Of a DNA stretch of 52,574 nucleotides, positions 8,096 to 17,959 are shown piece by piece. Position numbers and translations under genes: made by a program. The stretch comes from Phenylobacterium sp. (lineage in GTDB: Bacteria; Pseudomonadota; Alphaproteobacteria; Caulobacterales; Caulobacteraceae). The notes under the pieces are model-generated. The model worked only from the letters and a program-made list of their open reading frames with translations. It did no database searches and had not been told where the DNA came from. The stretch spans positions 1 through 52,574 of the forward strand of contig NZ_JAUYNW010000131.1 of NCBI RefSeq assembly GCF_030698145.1. The letters run 5' to 3'. Numbering within the stretch: the first letter of the stretch is position 1; every line of letters begins with the position of its first letter.

Positions 8096-8533
8096 ATGAC
8101 CGTTGAGATCAAGGTCCTCCAGTCCGGTGATGAGGCCGTGCTCGGCCATGTCGCGCCGGAGGTGTTCGATAACCCCGTGGATCCGGCGCTGAGCCGCGAG
8201 TTCCTGGCCGATCCCCGCCACCATATTGCGGTCGCCGTGGACGCCGGCCTGGTGGTCGGCTTCGCCTCGGGCGTCCACTACGTCCACCCCGACAAGCCGG
8301 CCGAACTCTGGATCAACGAGGTCGGGGTCGCGCCTAGCCATCACGGCCAGGGCCTGGGCAAGGCGGTGATGCGCGCCCTGCTCCAGGTCGGCCGCGACCA
8401 TGGCTGCCGCGAGGCGTGGGTCTTGACCAATGTCGGCAACGCCGCGGCCCGGGCGCTCTATGTCTCGGTCGGCGGGACCGAGGGCGCCGATGACAGCGCC
8501 GATGCCGCGCTCGGCTATTCGTTCGCGCTCTAG
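8096..8533 (+). CDS. GNAT family N-acetyltransferase
   Basis: Acetyl-CoA-dependent acetyltransferase of 145 residues. Motif A is visible as INEVGVAPSHHGQGLGKAVMRALL (R/Q-x-x-G-x-G/A form: HGQGLG), with motif B NAAARALYVSVGGTEGADD near the C-terminus. The substrate is unknown; it has some resemblance to small aminoglycoside-type GNATs, but not enough to claim resistance. It starts 3 bases after the GST stop. Its TAG overlaps the stop of the convergent DUF1801 gene in a CTAG. Confidence 0.82.
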   Translation: MTVEIKVLQSGDEAVLGHVAPEVFDNPVDPALSREFLADPRHHIAVAVDAGLVVGFASGVHYVHPDKPAELWINEVGVAPSHHGQGLGKAVMRALLQVGRDHGCREAWVLTNVGNAAARALYVSVGGTEGADDSADAALGYSFAL

Positions 8534-8949
8534 GCGACCGCGCGCAGGTGGTAGCCTAGGGCCAGGGAGACGCAGTGCTTGACGGCCTCCTCCGGGATCG
8601 GCCGGGCGGTCGAGAAGATCAAAGCCCGGTCGCCCTCGAAGGTGAAGTCGTCGGGATAGATGTCCCGGAAGGTCGCCAGCAGGCTGGTCTGGCAGTGGAA
8701 ATACATAGCATAGCCGCCAGACGCCCCGGCCAGGGCGTCGATCCGCACCGTGGTCCCGACCCGCGGCCGCGCCGGCAGATAGGCCGGTTGGCCCCATTTC
8801 AGGGTCTCGACCACTTGGCCCACCCGCGGCGTTTCGGCCGCCGCGGCCAGGATCAGGGCCCGCAGGTCCATGAGCGCCGCGCGCAGGTCCGGCGGATGAC
8901 GGTCGAACACCGCCGCGACCGCCGGGTCTCCGAATGCCTGGTCCGTCAT
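8530..8949 (-). CDS. DUF1801 domain protein
   Basis: Protein of 139 residues with the DUF1801 (YdhG-like) fold. An N-terminal helix pair LRAALMDLRALILAAAAETP is followed by VETLKWGQPAYL and a later YPDDFTFEGDRALIFSTARPIP segment. The function of this family is unknown. The ATG at 8949 follows a purine-rich GGGGAGGCGGGCG leader; a longer frame to 9015 lacks family similarity. The stop is shared with the convergent GNAT gene. It sits just downstream of the TonB receptor gene on the same strand. Confidence 0.8.
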   Translation of the reverse strand: MTDQAFGDPAVAAVFDRHPPDLRAALMDLRALILAAAAETPRVGQVVETLKWGQPAYLPARPRVGTTVRIDALAGASGGYAMYFHCQTSLLATFRDIYPDDFTFEGDRALIFSTARPIPEEAVKHCVSLALGYHLRAVA

Positions 8950-9016
8950 CGCCCGCCTCCCCGCGCCCGCCTTCCCGTGCTTGGCATCATCGGCGCGGCG
9001 AAGGCGGGCTGGCAAG

Positions 9017-11257
9017 CTACCAGCGCTTGGACAGGGTCACGCCGTAGGTGCGCGGGGCGTTGTAGTTGCGGTTGCCGTAGCCCAGGGCCGCGAGATTGAT
9101 GCCCTGGGTCAGGTGTTGTTCGTCGCCGAGGTTCTTGCCCCAGACGGCGATCTCCAGGTCGTGAGCCGTCAGGGCCAGGGCCGCCCGGGCGTCGAAGTTC
9201 CAATAGCTGTCCTGGAGCAGCACGGGATCGTTCAAGGCGTCCTTGAACACCTCGTCCGAATAGTGCGCCCCGGCCTGCAGGGTCAGCGCCCAGCCTTCCG
9301 ACACCTCGACTTCGTACTGCGCCGAACCGTTGAAGGTTAGCGCCGGGGCGTTGGGCAGCTCGTTGCCCGAGGGCACGACGCCGCCACTGGTGGCGAAGGC
9401 GCCGAGCTCGCTATGCACAAGGCCTAGACCCGCCTGCAGGGTCAGGCCCTCCAGGCCCGGCGGCCGCAGGGTCAGGTCCAGGTCGGCGCCATAGAGTTCG
9501 GCCTCCTCGACATTGCCCAGGCGTTGGATCGGCAGGGCTCCGGAGGTGTCGCGAATGAAGGTCTGCACGTCGTGATAGTCGTAATAGAAGACGCTGGCCG
9601 AGGTCTGCAGGCCCAGCTCCGGGACCCGCCGTTTCCAGCCGGCCTCGAGGGCCACCAGCCGCTCCGGCTCATAAGGGATGAGTTGGGCGGTGGAAGTGGT
9701 CATGCCCGAGAAGAAGCCGCCGGACTTCACCCCCTGCGAGGCGCTCGCGTAGAACAGGGTCAGCGGGTCGGCCTTGAAGTTTAGGCCGAGCTTCCAGGAC
9801 CAGTTGGTGTCGTCGATCGTCTGGTCGATGAAGGACAGTGGGATGGGTCCAGAGCCGCACGGCGCCAGGGTGAGCGCGCTGCCCGGGCACAGGGCCACGA
9901 GGTCGGAGGCGCCGGCGCGGTTGGACTTCTCCTCCCAGGTGTAGCGCAGGCCGGTGACCAGGCTGAGCCGCTCGCCGAGCTTCCACTCGCCGTGGGCGAA
10001 GGCCGCCAGCGAGTCGGTCGATTGGTCGGCGACGCTCATGGTGCGGGTGTTGAACAGGTCCTCGAGAAAACCCGGCGTGGTCACCTTCACCCGGTCGGTC
10101 GAGTAAAAGCCGCCCAGCAGCCACTCCAGCCGTTCGGTCGAGCCGGCCAACCGCAGTTCCTGCGAGAGCTGGTGGATCTTGTCGGTCTGGATGAAGTCGG
10201 TCTGGCGAAGCGGGCTGGCGTCGGTGTCGATATAGAAGCTGCGCGCGAAATTGGCGTAGCCGGTCACCGAGGTCAGGGTGGCTTCGCCCAGCTTCCAGTC
10301 GACCTTCAGGGTCGTGGCGAACTGGTCGAAATCGTAGAAGTGCTGGCCCGACCAGTCGCCGCGGAACGGGTCGCCGTCGAGGTCTACATAGCCGAAGAAG
10401 TTGCTGCAACGGGGGCTGCCCGGGCATGGCGCGCCGGGCGACAGCGGTGACGGGAACTGCCCGAAATACTCGCCCTGCCCCATCTCGGACCGCGACCGTT
10501 GGCCCTCGACCTTCAGGTTGACGTCGAGCGTCTCGCTGGGCGTCCAGCGCGCCAGGGCGCGGCCAACCCAGAGGTCCCGGCGGCCGATGTCGCGATTGAT
10601 CACCCGGTTGAAGTAGTAGCCCTCGCCCTGCTGGATGGTCTTGGCGGCGAAGCGGAGGGCCAGGGTGTCGCTCAGCGGTACATTGACCATGCCTTCCAGG
10701 TCGTAGCTGTCGTAATCGCCGGCGCCGGCCGCGGCCCGGGCGGAGAAGCCGGTTGTCGACGGCTTGGCGGTGACGATGTTGAGCGCCCCGGCCGTCGAGT
10801 TGCGGCCGTAGAGCGTCCCCTGCGGACCTTTAAGGACCTCCACCCGCTCCAGGTCGACGAGGTCGAAGCTCATCTGGGCCAGCGAGGCCAGGTAGACCTC
10901 GTCCACATAGACCCCGGCGCTCGGATTGTTGGTGGAGGAGAAGTCGTCCAGGCCGACGCCGCGGATCGTGATGATCGGCATGGCGCCGGCGACCTGCTCC
11001 TTGATGTCCAGGCTGGAGACCACCGAGGTCAGGTCCCTCACCTGCTCGACCCGGCGTTCGCTGAGCTCGTTGGCGCCGACCACGTCGAGGGTCCCGCCGA
11101 CATCGAGCACGTCCTGGGCCCGCTTCTGGGCGGTGACGGTGATCTCCTCCATCAGCGTCGCCTCCTGTGCGGCGGCCGGCGGCGCGGCCAGCAGGATCGC
11201 GGCGCCCAGCACCGTGGAGCCCAGCAGCGCCGAGCGATTCGCATGTTGGCGGATCAT
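9017..11257 (-). CDS. TonB-dependent outer-membrane receptor
   Basis: Outer-membrane transporter of 746 residues that imports a ligand using TonB energy. A signal peptide (ALLGSTVLGAAILLAAPPAAAQ) precedes a TonB box-like MEEITVTAQKRAQ, then the plug domain (VSSLDIKEQVAGAMPIITIRG to VEVLKGPQGTLYGRNSTAG). A beta-barrel ends in the expected aromatic C-terminus (TLSKRW). The Caulobacterales/sphingomonad type with TVTAQKR is often catabolic rather than siderophore-linked. The start at 11257 has an excellent GGGAGGGA ribosome-binding site. It is divergent from the tandem TetR regulator, which probably controls it. Confidence 0.93.
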   Translation of the reverse strand: MIRQHANRSALLGSTVLGAAILLAAPPAAAQEATLMEEITVTAQKRAQDVLDVGGTLDVVGANELSERRVEQVRDLTSVVSSLDIKEQVAGAMPIITIRGVGLDDFSSTNNPSAGVYVDEVYLASLAQMSFDLVDLERVEVLKGPQGTLYGRNSTAGALNIVTAKPSTTGFSARAAAGAGDYDSYDLEGMVNVPLSDTLALRFAAKTIQQGEGYYFNRVINRDIGRRDLWVGRALARWTPSETLDVNLKVEGQRSRSEMGQGEYFGQFPSPLSPGAPCPGSPRCSNFFGYVDLDGDPFRGDWSGQHFYDFDQFATTLKVDWKLGEATLTSVTGYANFARSFYIDTDASPLRQTDFIQTDKIHQLSQELRLAGSTERLEWLLGGFYSTDRVKVTTPGFLEDLFNTRTMSVADQSTDSLAAFAHGEWKLGERLSLVTGLRYTWEEKSNRAGASDLVALCPGSALTLAPCGSGPIPLSFIDQTIDDTNWSWKLGLNFKADPLTLFYASASQGVKSGGFFSGMTTSTAQLIPYEPERLVALEAGWKRRVPELGLQTSASVFYYDYHDVQTFIRDTSGALPIQRLGNVEEAELYGADLDLTLRPPGLEGLTLQAGLGLVHSELGAFATSGGVVPSGNELPNAPALTFNGSAQYEVEVSEGWALTLQAGAHYSDEVFKDALNDPVLLQDSYWNFDARAALALTAHDLEIAVWGKNLGDEQHLTQGINLAALGYGNRNYNAPRTYGVTLSKRW

Positions 11258-11324
11258 ATTCGTTCCCTCCCCGTGCTTTCCCCGCTTGTCCCGGACCGCG
11301 TCTTGCGGCCTTCGCCGGAGAAAT

Positions 11325-11396
11325 TTGACATCGAAGTATGTGGCGATAACGGCACGAGCAGATTTGCTTGTCAACGAATTCCACATCTGCGTATGT
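11325..11396. promoter_or_regulatory. divergent promoter/operator region of TonB receptor and tandem TetR gene
   Basis: Within the 179-bp divergent spacer (11258-11436) a minus-strand TTGACA (11369-11374) lies 17 bp from CGTTAT (11346-11351), a reasonable promoter for the receptor. A plus-strand TTGACA is at 11325-11330. ATGTGG (11338-11343) and CCACAT (11381-11386) form separated inverted arms, and GTATGT occurs at 11336-11341 and 11391-11396. These repeated half-sites overlap the predicted promoter and could be TetR operators; no perfect palindrome is seen. Confidence 0.35.
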
Positions 11397-11436
11397 TTCC
11401 TAAACCTCGCGTCCAGAAACGTGGGGAGCCGAGGCC

Positions 11437-12723
11437 ATGCCGCAGATTCGAAAGACCTTTTCCGATCAGGCCGCCGCGCCGGCGAAGTCCGCCGGCGGCA
11501 CGCGCAAGCGCGGCCTGAAGCGCGAAGCGCTGCTGGCTCAGGCCACGAAGCTGTTCAATCTGCGCGGGATCGCGGCCACCTCGCTGAGCGACATCGCCGC
11601 CGAGGCCGGGCTCACGCGGGCGGCGCTCTACTACTATCTCGACGACCGGGCCGAGCTGGTCTTCCAGTGCTATATGCGGGCCTGTGATCAGACCGCCGAG
11701 GATCTCGCCATCGCCTCGGAGGCGCCGGGCGGCGGCCTGGGCCAGGTCCTGGCCTTCGTGGAGCGCGCCACCGCGCCCGATCGCCCGCCCGTCGCGGTGC
11801 TGAGCGAGATCGGCTACCTGGCCTCGCCCCATCGCGAGCTGGTGGAGACCGCCAACCGCCGCAACGCCGCCCACCTCGAGGCCATGGTCGAGCAGGGAGT
11901 CCGCGACGGCGGCATCCGGCTGTGCGACGCCAAGATCGCGGCCCGATCGATCATCGGCATGCTCTCCTGGGCGCAACTCTCGCCCTACTGGGTGCTGGGC
12001 GCCAAGGGCCCCGGCTTCCGCGCGCGGACCGGGGCGGCGATGCTCGACCTGCTGAAGAACGGCATCGGCCAGGGCGCGCGCAACATCCAGCCCTGCCCCG
12101 TCGACGCCCAGAGCTTCCTGCCCGGCCGCTTCAACGCCTTCGACCGCCGCGAGGCCGCCGAGATGAAGGCCGCCCAACTGGTGATGACCGCCTCGCAGCT
12201 CTTCAACCGCAACGGCATCGAGGCCACGTCCCTGGACGATGTGAGCGCCGCGCTGGGGGCGACCAAGGGCGTGGTCTATCACTACATGCAGGACAAGACC
12301 GACCTGGTGGTCCGCTGCTACGAGCGCGGTTTCGACCTGTTCGAGGCCTTCGCTGCGGCGGCCAAGGCCCGCGGCGCCACGGGTTTCGAGCGCTCGATGA
12401 TCGGCGTGCACCTCAACACCCAGGCCCAGGTCGGCGAGCTGTCGCCCCTGATGCCGCAGGTGGGCCTGGACGCCCTGCCCGCCCCGCATCGGCAGGCCTT
12501 CGTGCGGCGCGCCAATCGGCTGCGCAACCAGTTCTCGGTCTTCATACGCCAAGGGATCGCGGACGGCTCCTGCCGGCCCTGCGACGTGCCCATCGTCGCC
12601 CAGTTGGGCGCCGGCGCCTTCGGCTGGCTGCCCAAGTGGATCACTCCGGACGACGCGCGCGATCCGCTCCGGTTCGGCGACGAAGTCGTCGCCCTCTTCA
12701 CCCTAGGCCTGAAAGCGAGCTGA
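11437..12723 (+). CDS. double TetR-family regulator (two fused TetR units)
   Basis: Protein of 428 residues containing two complete TetR-type helix-turn-helix domains in one chain. The first spans about residues 29-76 ([36 protein letters not shown]); the second spans about 241-292 ([37 protein letters not shown]). Each is followed by a helical ligand/dimerisation half. Normal TetR regulators are about 200 residues and act as dimers, so this looks like a covalent pseudo-dimer. It is divergent from the TonB receptor and lies 2 bases before the serine hydrolase, suggesting control of this whole locus. Confidence 0.9.
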   Translation: MPQIRKTFSDQAAAPAKSAGGTRKRGLKREALLAQATKLFNLRGIAATSLSDIAAEAGLTRAALYYYLDDRAELVFQCYMRACDQTAEDLAIASEAPGGGLGQVLAFVERATAPDRPPVAVLSEIGYLASPHRELVETANRRNAAHLEAMVEQGVRDGGIRLCDAKIAARSIIGMLSWAQLSPYWVLGAKGPGFRARTGAAMLDLLKNGIGQGARNIQPCPVDAQSFLPGRFNAFDRREAAEMKAAQLVMTASQLFNRNGIEATSLDDVSAALGATKGVVYHYMQDKTDLVVRCYERGFDLFEAFAAAAKARGATGFERSMIGVHLNTQAQVGELSPLMPQVGLDALPAPHRQAFVRRANRLRNQFSVFIRQGIADGSCRPCDVPIVAQLGAGAFGWLPKWITPDDARDPLRFGDEVVALFTLGLKAS

Positions 12724-12725
12724 CC

Positions 12726-13883
12726 ATGACCCTGGCGACCCCCGACGAAGTCCGCATCCACGGCACGGTCGCCCCGGGCCTCGAGCCGGTTCGAGACCAG
12801 TTCGTCGCCAACTTCCGCCGCGAGGACGCCAGCCGCGAGGTGGGGGCCTCGCTGGCGGTCTATCGGCACGGCGTGCTCGTGGCCGATCTCTGGGGCGGGT
12901 TCCGCGACGAGGCGCGCCAGGTTCCCTGGACCGCCGACACCCTGGCCAATGTCTGGTCGACCACCAAGGGCGTCACCGCCATCGCGTTGGCTCGACTGGT
13001 GGATCAGGGCAAGGTCGAGTACGCCGCGCCGGTCGCCACCTACTGGCCGGAGTTCGCCCAGGCCGGGAAGGCCGACATCACCGTCGCCCTGCTCGTGTCG
13101 CACCAGGCCGGCCTGCCGGGCTTCGTCGACCCCACGCCGCTCACCGACTTCTACGACTGGGACACGGTGACTCGCCGCCTGGCCGGCCAAGCGCCGATGT
13201 GGGAGCCGGGGACGAAGAACTCCTATCACGCCATGACCTACGGCTTCCTGGCCGGCGAGATCATCCGCCGGGTGAGCGGCCGCAGCGTCGGACGCTTCGT
13301 GGCCGAGGAGATCGCGGGCCCGCTGGGCGCGGATTTCCATATCGGCCTGGCGGAACGCGACGAGCCCCGTGTGGCGCCGTTGATCGCCCCCAAGGCAGGC
13401 GAGGCTTTCGATCCCGCGACGATGGCGCCCGAGGCGCTGGCGGCGGTGGCCAATCCGGCCATGGAACCGACCATCCCCAACGACCGCGCCTGGCGCGCCG
13501 CCGAGGTGCCGGCCGGCAACGGCCACGCCACGGCCCTGGGCCTGGCCAGGATCTATGGCGCGCTCGCCAACGGGGGCGAACTGGACGGCGTGCGGCTGAT
13601 GTCGGCGGAGACCATCGCCAAGCTGACCACGGTCCAGACCCGGCGCGAGGACGTCATGCTGGGCTTCAAGCCGTTCTGGGCCCATGGCGTGGCGCTGAAC
13701 GACTCAGGCGTGTTCGGGCCGCACGCCGGGACCTTCGGCCATTCCGGTTGGGGCGGTTCGTTCGCCTGCGCAGATCCGGCGACCGGCGTGGCCATCGGCT
13801 ACGTCATGAACCAGATGGGCGGCGGCCTGGTGGGCGATCCGCGCGCGGTCGCCCTGTGCCATGCGGTGTTCGCCAACGCTTAG
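12726..13883 (+). CDS. serine hydrolase (beta-lactamase/EstB-like family)
   Basis: Cytoplasmic serine hydrolase of 385 residues in the class C beta-lactamase/esterase fold. The nucleophile motif is S78-T-T-K81 ([11 protein letters not shown]). The Tyr motif is YHA at 167-169 rather than the YSN of true beta-lactamases, and HSGWGGS near the C-terminus replaces KTG. This pattern is typical of carboxylesterases of the EstB type. No signal peptide is visible. It follows the TetR stop by 2 bases and precedes the luciferase-like gene by 29 bases, so ester or lactone hydrolysis in a catabolic route is a plausible role. Confidence 0.87.
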   Translation: MTLATPDEVRIHGTVAPGLEPVRDQFVANFRREDASREVGASLAVYRHGVLVADLWGGFRDEARQVPWTADTLANVWSTTKGVTAIALARLVDQGKVEYAAPVATYWPEFAQAGKADITVALLVSHQAGLPGFVDPTPLTDFYDWDTVTRRLAGQAPMWEPGTKNSYHAMTYGFLAGEIIRRVSGRSVGRFVAEEIAGPLGADFHIGLAERDEPRVAPLIAPKAGEAFDPATMAPEALAAVANPAMEPTIPNDRAWRAAEVPAGNGHATALGLARIYGALANGGELDGVRLMSAETIAKLTTVQTRREDVMLGFKPFWAHGVALNDSGVFGPHAGTFGHSGWGGSFACADPATGVAIGYVMNQMGGGLVGDPRAVALCHAVFANA

Positions 13884-13912
13884 GCCCTGGCCTCGCCGGC
13901 GAAGGACCCCAT

Positions 13913-14935
13913 ATGGGGCGGATGGTTGATCTCTCCGTCCTTGATCTGTCGCCCATCGTCGAGGGTGGCGACGCCGCCCAGTCGTTCCGCAACACCCGCG
14001 ACCTGGCCCAGCATGCCGAGCGCTGGGGCTATCGCCGCTATTGGCTGGCCGAGCATCACAACATGACCGGAGTGGCCAGCGCCGCCACCGCCGTGATCAT
14101 CGGCCATGTGGCGGAGGCGACCACGACCATCCGGGTCGGGGCCGGCGGCGTCATGCTGCCCAACCATGCGCCCCTGGTGATCGCCGAGCAGTTCGGCACC
14201 CTGGCCTCGCTCTATCCCGGCCGGGTCGACCTGGGCCTGGGCCGCGCGCCGGGCTCGGACCAAGCCACCGCCCGGGCGCTTCGCCGCAACCTCGCCTCCG
14301 ACGTCGACCAGTTCCCACGCGACGTCATCGAGCTGATGGACTATTTCCGCCCCGCCCAACCGGGACAGCTGATCCGCGCCGTGCCGGGGGCGGGACTGGA
14401 CATGGCGTTCTGGATTTTGGGATCGAGCACCTACGGCGCCCAACTTGCCGCGGCGCTCGGGCTGCCGTTCGCCTTCGCTTCCCACTTCGCCCCGGCCTAT
14501 CTGGACCAGGCCCTGGCGCTCTATCGCAGTCAGTTCCGGCCGTCCGAGCATCTGGATCGGCCCTATGTGATGGCGGGCTTGAGCGTGGTGGCGGCCAAGA
14601 CCGACGCCGAAGCCCAGCGGCTGTTCACCTCGGTGAAGCAGGCCTTCATCAATCTGGGTCAAGGACGGCCCGGCCCCCTGCCCTCGCCTGTCGAGGATCT
14701 GGAAGGCCGCCTGGACGGCCTGGGCGGGCCGATGCTGCGCCAGGCGCTGAGCTGCGCGGTCGTGGGCTCGCGAGAGACCGTGGCGCGGGGCCTCGCCGCC
14801 TTCGTCGAACGCACCGGCGCCGACGAGCTGATGGTCACCGCCCAGGTGTTCGATCACGCCGCGCGGCTGGCCTCGTTCGAGATTGTCGCCCAGGCGCGCG
14901 AGGACCTCGCGCGCCTGGAGACGGCGCAAGCCTAG
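13913..14935 (+). CDS. LLM class flavin-dependent oxidoreductase
   Basis: Luciferase-like monooxygenase of 340 residues (FMN-dependent TIM barrel). Family landmarks are [44 protein letters not shown] and [15 protein letters not shown] in the first 130 residues, then a helix-rich C-terminal part. It likely oxygenates or reduces a substrate with FMNH2 supplied by a separate reductase. The ATG at 13913 has GAAGGA upstream; ATG 13922 is an alternative. It sits at the end of the TetR-hydrolase operon, and its TAG overlaps the convergent DUF1508 stop. Confidence 0.88.
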   Translation: MGRMVDLSVLDLSPIVEGGDAAQSFRNTRDLAQHAERWGYRRYWLAEHHNMTGVASAATAVIIGHVAEATTTIRVGAGGVMLPNHAPLVIAEQFGTLASLYPGRVDLGLGRAPGSDQATARALRRNLASDVDQFPRDVIELMDYFRPAQPGQLIRAVPGAGLDMAFWILGSSTYGAQLAAALGLPFAFASHFAPAYLDQALALYRSQFRPSEHLDRPYVMAGLSVVAAKTDAEAQRLFTSVKQAFINLGQGRPGPLPSPVEDLEGRLDGLGGPMLRQALSCAVVGSRETVARGLAAFVERTGADELMVTAQVFDHAARLASFEIVAQAREDLARLETAQA

Positions 14936-15111
14936 TCGGTCGTATCGTCAACGGGAGCGTCAGGACCGTTCTTCTTGATCGACTCGATGGCGCTTGTGGC
15001 GCTGGCCTTGGACGAATAGCCCTCGGTGGAGAACATAACCTCGCTGTTGTACTTGAACCGGACCCGGTATTCCCCAGCCTTGTCCTTGTAGATTTCGAAC
15101 TTATGGGCCAC
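14932..15111 (-). CDS. YegP/DUF1508 family small protein
   Basis: 59-residue protein built from a single DUF1508 repeat: [19 protein letters not shown], then [19 protein letters not shown]. The family is small, basic-aromatic and of unknown function. The GTG start at 15111 is fixed by a near-perfect AGGAGG five bases upstream; a longer frame to 15210 lacks any similarity. Its stop shares a CTAG with the convergent monooxygenase. Confidence 0.8.
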   Translation of the reverse strand: MAHKFEIYKDKAGEYRVRFKYNSEVMFSTEGYSSKASATSAIESIKKNGPDAPVDDTTD

Positions 15112-15305
15112 GCGAGCCTCCTGCTCTTGGATTGGGTCGTCCGCCCCGGGGGCGAGACTTGGCTGCGCGCCGCGCCCCGTCAAGCCACCACGCGATGACA
15201 GCCGCGCCACACTAAGGCCACGCTTTGGTCGTGCCTTTCGCTTCGGCCGTCGTGGGCCTATCTCTTAATCGAACGCAGCGCTCGCCTTCGCACCGGAGCA
15301 CCCCC

Positions 15306-15806
15306 ATGCGCATTCTCCTTTTCGCCGCTTTCGCTCTCGCCGGCCTCGTCGGCTCGGCCATGGCCGAGCCCCTGTCGACTGTCTCCAGCGTCCAGGTCAC
15401 CATCGGTCCCGACCTTGCCAAGAAGGCGGCAGAGGACTACGGCGTCCGCGATGTCGACCGCCTGGTCGCCGAACTCCAGTCCGACGTGCAGCGCGAGCTG
15501 CATCGCACCGGCGTCCTGGCCGGAGGCCGCGTCGAGCTCACCCTGATCGACGTCCGCCCCAATCGCCCCACCTTCAAGCAACTCGGCGACCGGCCCGGCC
15601 TCTCCTATGAGAGCTTCGGCACCGGCGGGGTCTCGATCGAGGGCCAGGCCGTCTCGATCGATGGCGACATCACCCCGATCCGCTACACTTGGTACGAGAC
15701 CGACATCCGTGATTCCCGCATCGGCGGCACCTGGGCCGACGCCCAGCACGGCATCGATCGTTTCGCCTTCCAACTGGGCCGCGGCAAGGCCTACGCTCGC
15801 CGTTGA
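15306..15806 (+). CDS. secreted hypothetical protein
   Basis: Protein of 166 residues with a clear signal peptide (LLFAAFALAGLVGSAMA, cleavage probably after AMA near residue 18). The mature part, about 148 residues, includes DVDRLVAELQSDVQRELHRTG and RVELTLIDVRPNRPTFKQL. I do not recognise a named family. It is likely periplasmic. The ATG start is chosen because the signal peptide begins there; the upstream in-frame extension is not hydrophobic. It is followed 30 bases later by mazG. Confidence 0.7.
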   Translation: MRILLFAAFALAGLVGSAMAEPLSTVSSVQVTIGPDLAKKAAEDYGVRDVDRLVAELQSDVQRELHRTGVLAGGRVELTLIDVRPNRPTFKQLGDRPGLSYESFGTGGVSIEGQAVSIDGDITPIRYTWYETDIRDSRIGGTWADAQHGIDRFAFQLGRGKAYARR

Positions 15807-15836
15807 GTCTTGCCTCGCGGTTCAGCAAAGAGACCC

Positions 15837-16655
15837 ATGCCAACGTCAAACGCGCCAAGCGACCTGCCGCCCATCGAGCGCCTGCGCGCGATCATGACCG
15901 CCCTGCGGACCCCCGGGACCGGCTGCGCCTGGGACCTGGAACAGACCTTCGCCACCGTCGCCCCCTATACGGTGGAGGAGGCCTATGAAGTGGCCGACGC
16001 CATCGAGCGCGGCGACCTGTCGGACCTGAAGGAGGAACTGGGCGACCTCCTGTTCCAGGTCGTGTTCCACAGCCAGATGGCTCAGGATCAGGGCGCCTTC
16101 GATTTCGACGACGTGGCCGCCGCCATCTCCGACAAGATGATCCGCCGTCATCCTCACGTGTTCGGCGGCGAGAACCATCGCACCAGCGCCGAGCAAACCC
16201 AGGCCTGGGAGGTCATCAAGGCGCAGGAACGGGCGACCAAGGGCGGCAAGGCCAGCCTGCTGGACAATGTGCCGGTCGGCCTGCCGGCTCTCACCAGGGC
16301 CACAAAACTCTCCAAGCGCGCCGCCACCGTCGGTTTCGTCTGGCCCACCGTCCAGAAGGTGGTCGAGAAGCTGCACGAGGAGGTGGCCGAGCTCGAGGTC
16401 GAGATCGCCGCCGGCGACCTGGAGAAGGCCCGGCAGGAACTGGGCGACGTGCTGTTCGTGGTGGCCAACATCGCCCGCACCTTGGACATCGAGCCCGAGG
16501 ACGCCCTGCGCGCCACCAACGCCAAGTTCGCCCGGCGCTTCAGGTTCATTGAGGCGGCCCTGGCCGAGCGCGGCAAGACGCCCGATCAGTCCGATCTGGA
16601 GGAGATGGACGCCCTCTGGGACGCCGCCAAAGCCGCGGAGAAGGTCGCCGGTTAG
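15837..16655 (+). CDS. mazG: nucleoside triphosphate pyrophosphohydrolase MazG
   Basis: Hydrolyses NTPs to NMP and PPi, cleaning abnormal nucleotides and modulating (p)ppGpp-linked stress. The 272-residue protein carries two MazG domains: the first with CAWDLEQTFATVAPYTVEEAYEVADAIE and the EELGDLLFQVVFHSQMA metal-binding ExxE...ExxD helices, the second with EKLHEEVAELEVEI and KARQELGDVLFVVANIAR. It is the normal length for two-domain MazG. It is convergent with hflX, with overlapping stops (TTAG). Confidence 0.93.
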   Translation: MPTSNAPSDLPPIERLRAIMTALRTPGTGCAWDLEQTFATVAPYTVEEAYEVADAIERGDLSDLKEELGDLLFQVVFHSQMAQDQGAFDFDDVAAAISDKMIRRHPHVFGGENHRTSAEQTQAWEVIKAQERATKGGKASLLDNVPVGLPALTRATKLSKRAATVGFVWPTVQKVVEKLHEEVAELEVEIAAGDLEKARQELGDVLFVVANIARTLDIEPEDALRATNAKFARRFRFIEAALAERGKTPDQSDLEEMDALWDAAKAAEKVAG

Positions 16656-17959
16656 TAGCGCAGTTCGGCCTTCGGGAAGAGCTGTTCGAACTGGCCCAGC
16701 GCCTGGGGCGATAGCCGGACCGACAGGCGTACGCCGCCATGGTCGTCATCGTGGCGGCCCATCACCCGGCCGTTCCGGTAGAGCCAGGCTATGGCCGCGC
16801 CTTCGGTCGTCTGGATTTCGACGGGCTCGGCGTCATCCACCAGCGCCGCGATGGTCCCCAGCAGGGCCTCGCACCCGTCGCCCGTGACGGCGGAGAGCAG
16901 CACCGCCGGCGGCTTCTGGCGGCGCGCGTCGCCGGCCAGGTCGTCGCGCAGCTCCTCGTCCACGAGGTCGGCCTTGTTCCAGACCTCGATGACATTGCGG
17001 TCGGCGACCGTGATCCCCAGGCGTTCCAGCACCGTGCGGACGTCCTGCGCCTGGGCGGCGCTTTCGGCGGTGGCGATGTCGCGCACATGCAGGATCACGT
17101 CGGCTTCCTTCACCTCCTCGAGGGTGGCGCGGAAGGATTCGACCAGTTCGTGCGGCAGGTCGGAGATGAAGCCCACGGTGTCGGACAGGATCGCCGGCCG
17201 GCCGTCGGGCAGGTCCAGCATCCGCAGCGTCGGGTCCAGGGTGGCGAACAGCATGTCCTGGGCCACCACGTCGGCATTGGTCAGCCGGTTGAACAGCGTC
17301 GACTTGCCGGCGTTGGTGTAGCCGACCAGGGCCACCGAGGGGAACGGATGGCGCTGGCGCGCCCCGCGCTGCAGGTTGCGCGTGCGGCGCACCTCGACCA
17401 GCTCCTTCTTGAGCTTGCCGATCTTCTCGGCCAGCAGGCGGCGGTCGGTCTCGATCTGGGTCTCGCCGGGGCCGCCCATCACGCCGAAGCCGCCGCGCTG
17501 GCGTTCCAGGTGGGTCCATGTGCGGACCAGGCGGGACTTCTCGTAGGAGAGCCTGGCCAGTTCGACCTGCAGCCTGCCTTCGCGGGTCCGGGCGCGACGG
17601 GCGAAGATCTCCAGGATCAGGCCGGTGCGGTCGATGACCTTCACCTGCCATGCCTTTTCCAGATTGCGCTGCTGGACCGGGGTCAGGGCGTCGTCGACGA
17701 CCACAACGTCGGCCTCCAGGCTTTCGCACAGGGCGGCGATCTCCAGCACCTTGCCCGAACCAAACAGGGTGGCGGGCGTGCGTTTGCGCAGCGGCACGAT
17801 GATCGCGTCGCGGGTTTCCAGGTCCAGGGCGAGGGAGAGGCCGATGGCCTCCTCCAGCCGCGCCTCGGCGCTGCGGGACGAGTCACGCCCGTCCCGCTCG
17901 GGATGGATGACGAGGACGCCTTGCGGCGGGGCCTCGCGATCAACAGATTTTGACGTCAA
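16652..17959 (-). CDS. hflX: ribosome-associated GTPase HflX
   Basis: GTPase that binds the 50S subunit and splits stalled ribosomes after stress. The 435-residue protein has the HflX N-terminal domain ([20 protein letters not shown]), a coiled region with [12 protein letters not shown], and a G domain with [12 protein letters not shown] (G1), [10 protein letters not shown] (G3) and WNKADL (G4). The only suitable start is TTG at 17959, which overlaps the hfq stop (TTGA), indicating translational coupling to hfq. hfq-hflX pairing is widespread in proteobacteria. Confidence 0.92.
   Translation of the reverse strand: MTSKSVDREAPPQGVLVIHPERDGRDSSRSAEARLEEAIGLSLALDLETRDAIIVPLRKRTPATLFGSGKVLEIAALCESLEADVVVVDDALTPVQQRNLEKAWQVKVIDRTGLILEIFARRARTREGRLQVELARLSYEKSRLVRTWTHLERQRGGFGVMGGPGETQIETDRRLLAEKIGKLKKELVEVRRTRNLQRGARQRHPFPSVALVGYTNAGKSTLFNRLTNADVVAQDMLFATLDPTLRMLDLPDGRPAILSDTVGFISDLPHELVESFRATLEEVKEADVILHVRDIATAESAAQAQDVRTVLERLGITVADRNVIEVWNKADLVDEELRDDLAGDARRQKPPAVLLSAVTGDGCEALLGTIAALVDDAEPVEIQTTEGAAIAWLYRNGRVMGRHDDDHGGVRLSVRLSPQALGQFEQLFPKAELRY

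Noticed and set aside
12726..13883. True class C beta-lactamase (antibiotic resistance)
   Set aside because: It lacks a signal peptide and the YSN and KTG motifs; YHA and HSGWGG match esterases of the EstB type.
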